From Chloroflexia bacterium (GTDB lineage: Bacteria > Chloroflexota > Chloroflexia > QHBQ01 > JADMIH01), in assembly GCA_025927935.1 (NCBI GenBank), contig JAICKM010000197.1, forward strand, positions 1 through 10,204: a stretch of 10,204 nt of DNA, read 5' to 3'. The notes beneath the pieces are model-generated. The model was not told the DNA's origin and did no database searches. It saw nothing but the letters and a program-made list of their open reading frames with translations. Shown here piece by piece: positions 8,594 to 10,204 of this stretch. The position numbers and the translations under genes are program-made. Within the stretch, counting starts at the first letter, position 1. Each line of letters opens with the position of its first letter.

Positions 8594-9244
8594 ATGAGCA
8601 AAACCATTGAATTAACGGTCCAACCCCGCACCGTCACCGGCAAGGACAGCAAGAAGCTGCGCAGGCAAGGCTTGCTGCCGGGGGTGATTTACGGCTACAG
8701 CATCGACCCGCAGGCGATCCAGATCGACGGGCGCACCTTCCAGCGCATCTATCATCGGGCGGGCAATGTCCACCTGGTCGATGTCCGCGTGGGCGAGACC
8801 GGGGCGGCCACCCGCGCCTTTATCAGCGAGGTCAAACGCGACCCCATCACCCATGCGCTGACCCATGTCGATTTCATGGCCGTCAACCTGCGCGAGGAAA
8901 CCACGACCAACGTGCCCATTGTGCTGACCGGCGAGGCGCCGGCGGTCCGCGACGGCTCGGGGCTGTTGCTTCAGAACCTGGAGACCCTGGCGATCAAGGT
9001 GCTGCCGACCGACGTGCCGGAAACGCTGGCCGCCGATGTCACCCAAATGACCGAGGTGGGGGCGATGATCCACGTCAGGGATCTACCCATCCCGGCGGGC
9101 GTGACTGTGCTCACCGACCCGGACGAGGTCGTGGCCCGCATTTCGGCGGTCACGGTGGAGCCGGTCGAGGAAGCCGAAGCGACCGAAGCGGCTGAGGCTG
9201 AAGCGGCCGCGAGCGACGAAGCCGATGAGGAGGCAGAGGGCTAG
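8594..9244 (+). CDS. rplY: Large-subunit ribosomal protein bL25 (CTC/TL5 type)
   Basis: This 216-residue protein binds 5S rRNA at the central protuberance of the 50S subunit. The N-terminal L25 domain (about 3-95) shows SKKLRRQGLLPGVIYGYS (19-36) and THVDFMAV (90-97), the usual RNA-binding landmarks. The C-terminal CTC/TL5 beta domain (about 98-188) includes LETLAIKVLPTDVPETL (129-145) and the ending LPIPAGVTVLTDPDEVVARI (164-183). A low-complexity Glu/Ala tail (190-216) follows, common in long-form bL25. AGAGGTG just upstream (about 8 nt) sets the ATG at 8594. In many bacteria the gene neighbours pth; here it stands alone between a leader hairpin and a terminator. Confidence 0.96.
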   Translation: MSKTIELTVQPRTVTGKDSKKLRRQGLLPGVIYGYSIDPQAIQIDGRTFQRIYHRAGNVHLVDVRVGETGAATRAFISEVKRDPITHALTHVDFMAVNLREETTTNVPIVLTGEAPAVRDGSGLLLQNLETLAIKVLPTDVPETLAADVTQMTEVGAMIHVRDLPIPAGVTVLTDPDEVVARISAVTVEPVEEAEATEAAEAEAAASDEADEEAEG

Positions 9245-9275
9245 TCCCTGCCTGGTTCACCGACCGAGTCCATTA

Positions 9276-9308
9276 GAGGGAGCACGGCGTACCGTGCTCC
9301 CTCCCTTT
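9276..9308 (+). terminator. Intrinsic terminator of rplY
   Basis: GAGGGAGCACGG (9276-9287) and CCGTGCTCCCTC (9292-9303) form a perfect 12 bp stem with the tetraloop CGTA, followed by CCTTT. It begins 32 nt after the rplY stop. The U-tract is short, as at the other hairpins of this GC-rich region. Confidence 0.8.
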
Positions 9309-9314
9309 GTGCGA

Positions 9315-9345
9315 CGGCGGGTCTCGCTCCGCACACGGCCCGCCG
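9315..9345 (+). other. Second hairpin after rplY
   Basis: CGGCGGG (9315-9321) pairs with CCCGCCG (9339-9345), a 7 bp GC stem with a 17 nt loop. It lies 12 nt after the rplY terminator stem. It may reinforce termination; no U-tract follows and the function is unknown. Confidence 0.35.
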
Positions 9346-9390
9346 CGCCCCGATGCAACTATTCCCCATCGGACACCGTATATATGAGTG

Positions 9391-9415
9391 ATCCAGCCGG
9401 TTGTGAGGGCTGGAT
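9391..9415 (+). promoter_or_regulatory. Leader hairpin upstream of the YggT gene
   Basis: ATCCAGCC (9391-9398) and GGCTGGAT (9408-9415) form a perfect 8 bp stem with a 9 nt loop, ending 27 nt before the start codon and 16 nt before the ribosome-binding site. An AT-rich TATATA stretch at 9379-9384 just upstream could be a -10 region, but no convincing -35 is seen. The hairpin would then lie at or near the 5' end of the mRNA, where it could stabilise it. Confidence 0.4.
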
Positions 9416-9442
9416 GACTATTACGCTAAGTGGAGTGAACCT

Positions 9443-9703
9443 ATGCACGCTGTTGCCCAACTGGTGAGCCTGCTGATCAATGTGCTGATGCTGGCGATTT
9501 TGATCCGGGCGATCCTCTCCTGGTTTATGCAGGTCGGCCGCGACCCCATCACCCGGCTCCTGGTGGACGTGACCGAACCCTTGCTCGCGCCCATTCGCCA
9601 GTTGATGAGCCGCATCATCCCTGGCATGTTTATCGACTTCTCCCCCTTCGTGGCAATCCTGGTGCTACAGTTCCTCGCCAGCATGGTCGGACGCGCCTAC
9701 TGA
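9443..9703 (+). CDS. YggT/YlmG-family small membrane protein
   Basis: This 86-residue protein has two predicted membrane helices (about 4-27 and 64-82) joined by a conserved amphipathic segment. The family motifs are clear: RAILSWF (22-28), TEPLLAPIRQL (44-54) and DFSPFVAIL (65-73). Family members (YggT in proteobacteria, YlmG in Gram-positives, YLMG in plastids) are linked to cell division, nucleoid or plastid distribution, and osmotic tolerance, but the biochemical role is not known. GGAGTGA at 9432-9438 precedes the ATG. It has its own probable promoter region and a strong terminator, so it seems monocistronic here, unlike in Firmicutes, where it sits in the division cluster. Confidence 0.9.
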   Translation: MHAVAQLVSLLINVLMLAILIRAILSWFMQVGRDPITRLLVDVTEPLLAPIRQLMSRIIPGMFIDFSPFVAILVLQFLASMVGRAY

Positions 9704-9725
9704 GGCGCCCCGCGCCCCGCGAAGC

Positions 9726-9770
9726 AAGGCGGCCCATCCTGTTCCGGCAGGATGGGCCGCCTTATTTCTT
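9726..9770 (+). terminator. Strong intrinsic terminator after the YggT gene
   Basis: Arms at 9726-9741 (AAGGCGGCCCATCCTG) and 9748-9763 are perfectly complementary over 16 bp with a 6 nt loop TTCCGG, followed by ATTTCTT. It starts 22 nt after the stop codon and is the clearest terminator in the window. Confidence 0.93.
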
Positions 9771-10035
9771 GCGATGGGTCTAATGGGATATGTACCGCGC
9801 GCCTCCTTGCCCGTCCCACCCCCGGCCCGCAGGTCAGCCCGCATTAAAACGCCCGCTTCTTCGTTTCCTACTTGTGATTATAGCCTGCCCACCGAGACTC
9901 GTGAAAGCCAGGAACTGCCCCGCAATCGCTATCTCAGTGAGAGAGCGCCGGCGCAGGCCCACTCGCCCGCCCGCCAGGGCGTTCCAGACGCACCAGGAAC
10001 CGTATATCCAAATATCCAAGGAGGAAAGAGGAAAG
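9771..10035. other. Intergenic spacer before the lipoprotein gene
   Basis: I see no convincing gene in these 265 bases; the open frames crossing it are low-complexity and lack ribosome-binding sites. Visible items are a minus-strand promoter-like pair (9877-9905), the palindrome GCGCCGGCGC (9945-9954), a short tandem repeat of TATCCAA with 8 bp period (10005-10019), and the purine-rich ribosome-binding region at 10018-10035. No clear + strand promoter for the lipoprotein gene was found. Confidence 0.5.
9877..9905 (-). promoter_or_regulatory. Candidate minus-strand promoter
   Basis: Read on the minus strand, TTCACG (9905-9900) and TATAAT (9882-9877) are spaced 17 bp apart, matching 4/6 and 6/6 of the sigma70 consensus. 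A transcript would run toward the YggT-gene terminator over about 140 nt with no coding frame recognised. It could be a small RNA promoter or chance. Confidence 0.25.
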
Positions 10036-10204
10036 ATGATGATGCACCGTAATTCAAGGACCGCGTGGCGCAGCTTTGCGCTGTTCGGCGTGCTGGCCCT
10101 GCTCCTGCCCCTGCTCGCGGCCTGCGGTGGCGAGACGCCCACAGCGACCACGGTCCCCGCGCAGGCGACGGCGACCACCGGCACGACGGCACCAACGGCC
10201 ACCA
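10036..10204 (+). CDS. Lipoprotein N-terminus, probable ABC-transporter substrate-binding protein (3' end outside window)
   Basis: Fifty-six codons are visible before the window ends. The protein starts MMMHRNSRTAWRS, continues with a hydrophobic segment (13-29) and a lipobox LLAAC with C30 as the lipidation site, then GGE and a linker made almost only of Thr, Ala, Pro and Gln. This is a type II signal peptide plus a disordered spacer, the usual front end of extracellular solute-binding lipoproteins in Chloroflexota; the binding domain itself is not seen, so substrate and function are unknown. Three consecutive ATG codons (10036, 10039, 10042) follow AAGGAGG (10018-10024) and GAGG (10028-10031). 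Spacing favours the second or third for the nearer site and the first for the farther one, so the exact start is uncertain. Confidence 0.85.
   Translation, partial: MMMHRNSRTAWRSFALFGVLALLLPLLAACGGETPTATTVPAQATATTGTTAPTAT

Noticed and set aside
9225..9467. An 80-codon frame spanning the end of rplY to the start of the YggT gene
   Set aside because: It crosses the rplY terminator and several hairpins, has no ribosome-binding site, and overlaps two well-supported genes.
9774..10052. A 92-codon frame in the last spacer
   Set aside because: The product is Pro/Arg/Ser-rich low-complexity sequence, there is no ribosome-binding site at its start, and it overlaps the lipoprotein start.

Overview
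This 10.2 kb window is a GC-rich bacterial housekeeping region built around an F-type ATP synthase operon, all on the + strand. The best guess for the source is Chloroflexota (Chloroflexia-like). This inference rests on the style of the ATP synthase subunits, a Thr/Ala-rich linker directly after the lipobox of the last (partial) gene, and a compact GC-rich inverted-repeat element of a kind I associate with that phylum. Only a database search could settle the taxonomy.

Layout: a 5'-truncated AtpZ/AtpI-type accessory gene (2-325) overlaps atpB (subunit a). Then come atpE (c), atpF (b), atpH (delta), atpA (alpha), atpG (gamma) and atpD (beta), ending at 6768. This is the canonical order, and each gene has a recognisable ribosome-binding site. 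The spacers on both sides of atpE and the spacer before atpA carry strong hairpins without U-tracts, so they look like mRNA processing, stability or translation elements rather than terminators.

Between atpD and atpC lies a 259 bp spacer. It holds a 17 bp terminator-like hairpin, a ~100 bp nested inverted-repeat element (MITE/REP-like), and a perfect TATAAT box upstream of atpC. The epsilon subunit therefore appears transcriptionally separated from the other F1 genes. It is placed 3 nt upstream of mreB, so atpC and mreB probably form their own two-gene unit.

Downstream are rplY (ribosomal protein bL25, CTC type, acidic tail) with its own leader hairpin and terminator, then a YggT-family membrane protein gene with a hairpin leader and a very strong 16 bp terminator. 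A ~265 bp spacer follows, and then the start of a lipoprotein gene cut off by the window end, probably an ABC-transporter substrate-binding protein.

Functionally, subunits a, b and c form the membrane proton turbine. Alpha, beta, gamma, delta and epsilon form the catalytic head, stalk and regulatory parts, and the AtpZ-like protein is an assembly or cation-transport accessory. The c subunit lacks the Gln and Ser/Thr ligands of sodium-type rings, so proton coupling is predicted. I did not find a novel defence, mobile or metabolic system. The points worth a second look are the RNA structures around atpE, the split-off epsilon gene, and some residue-level features of subunits a and epsilon.
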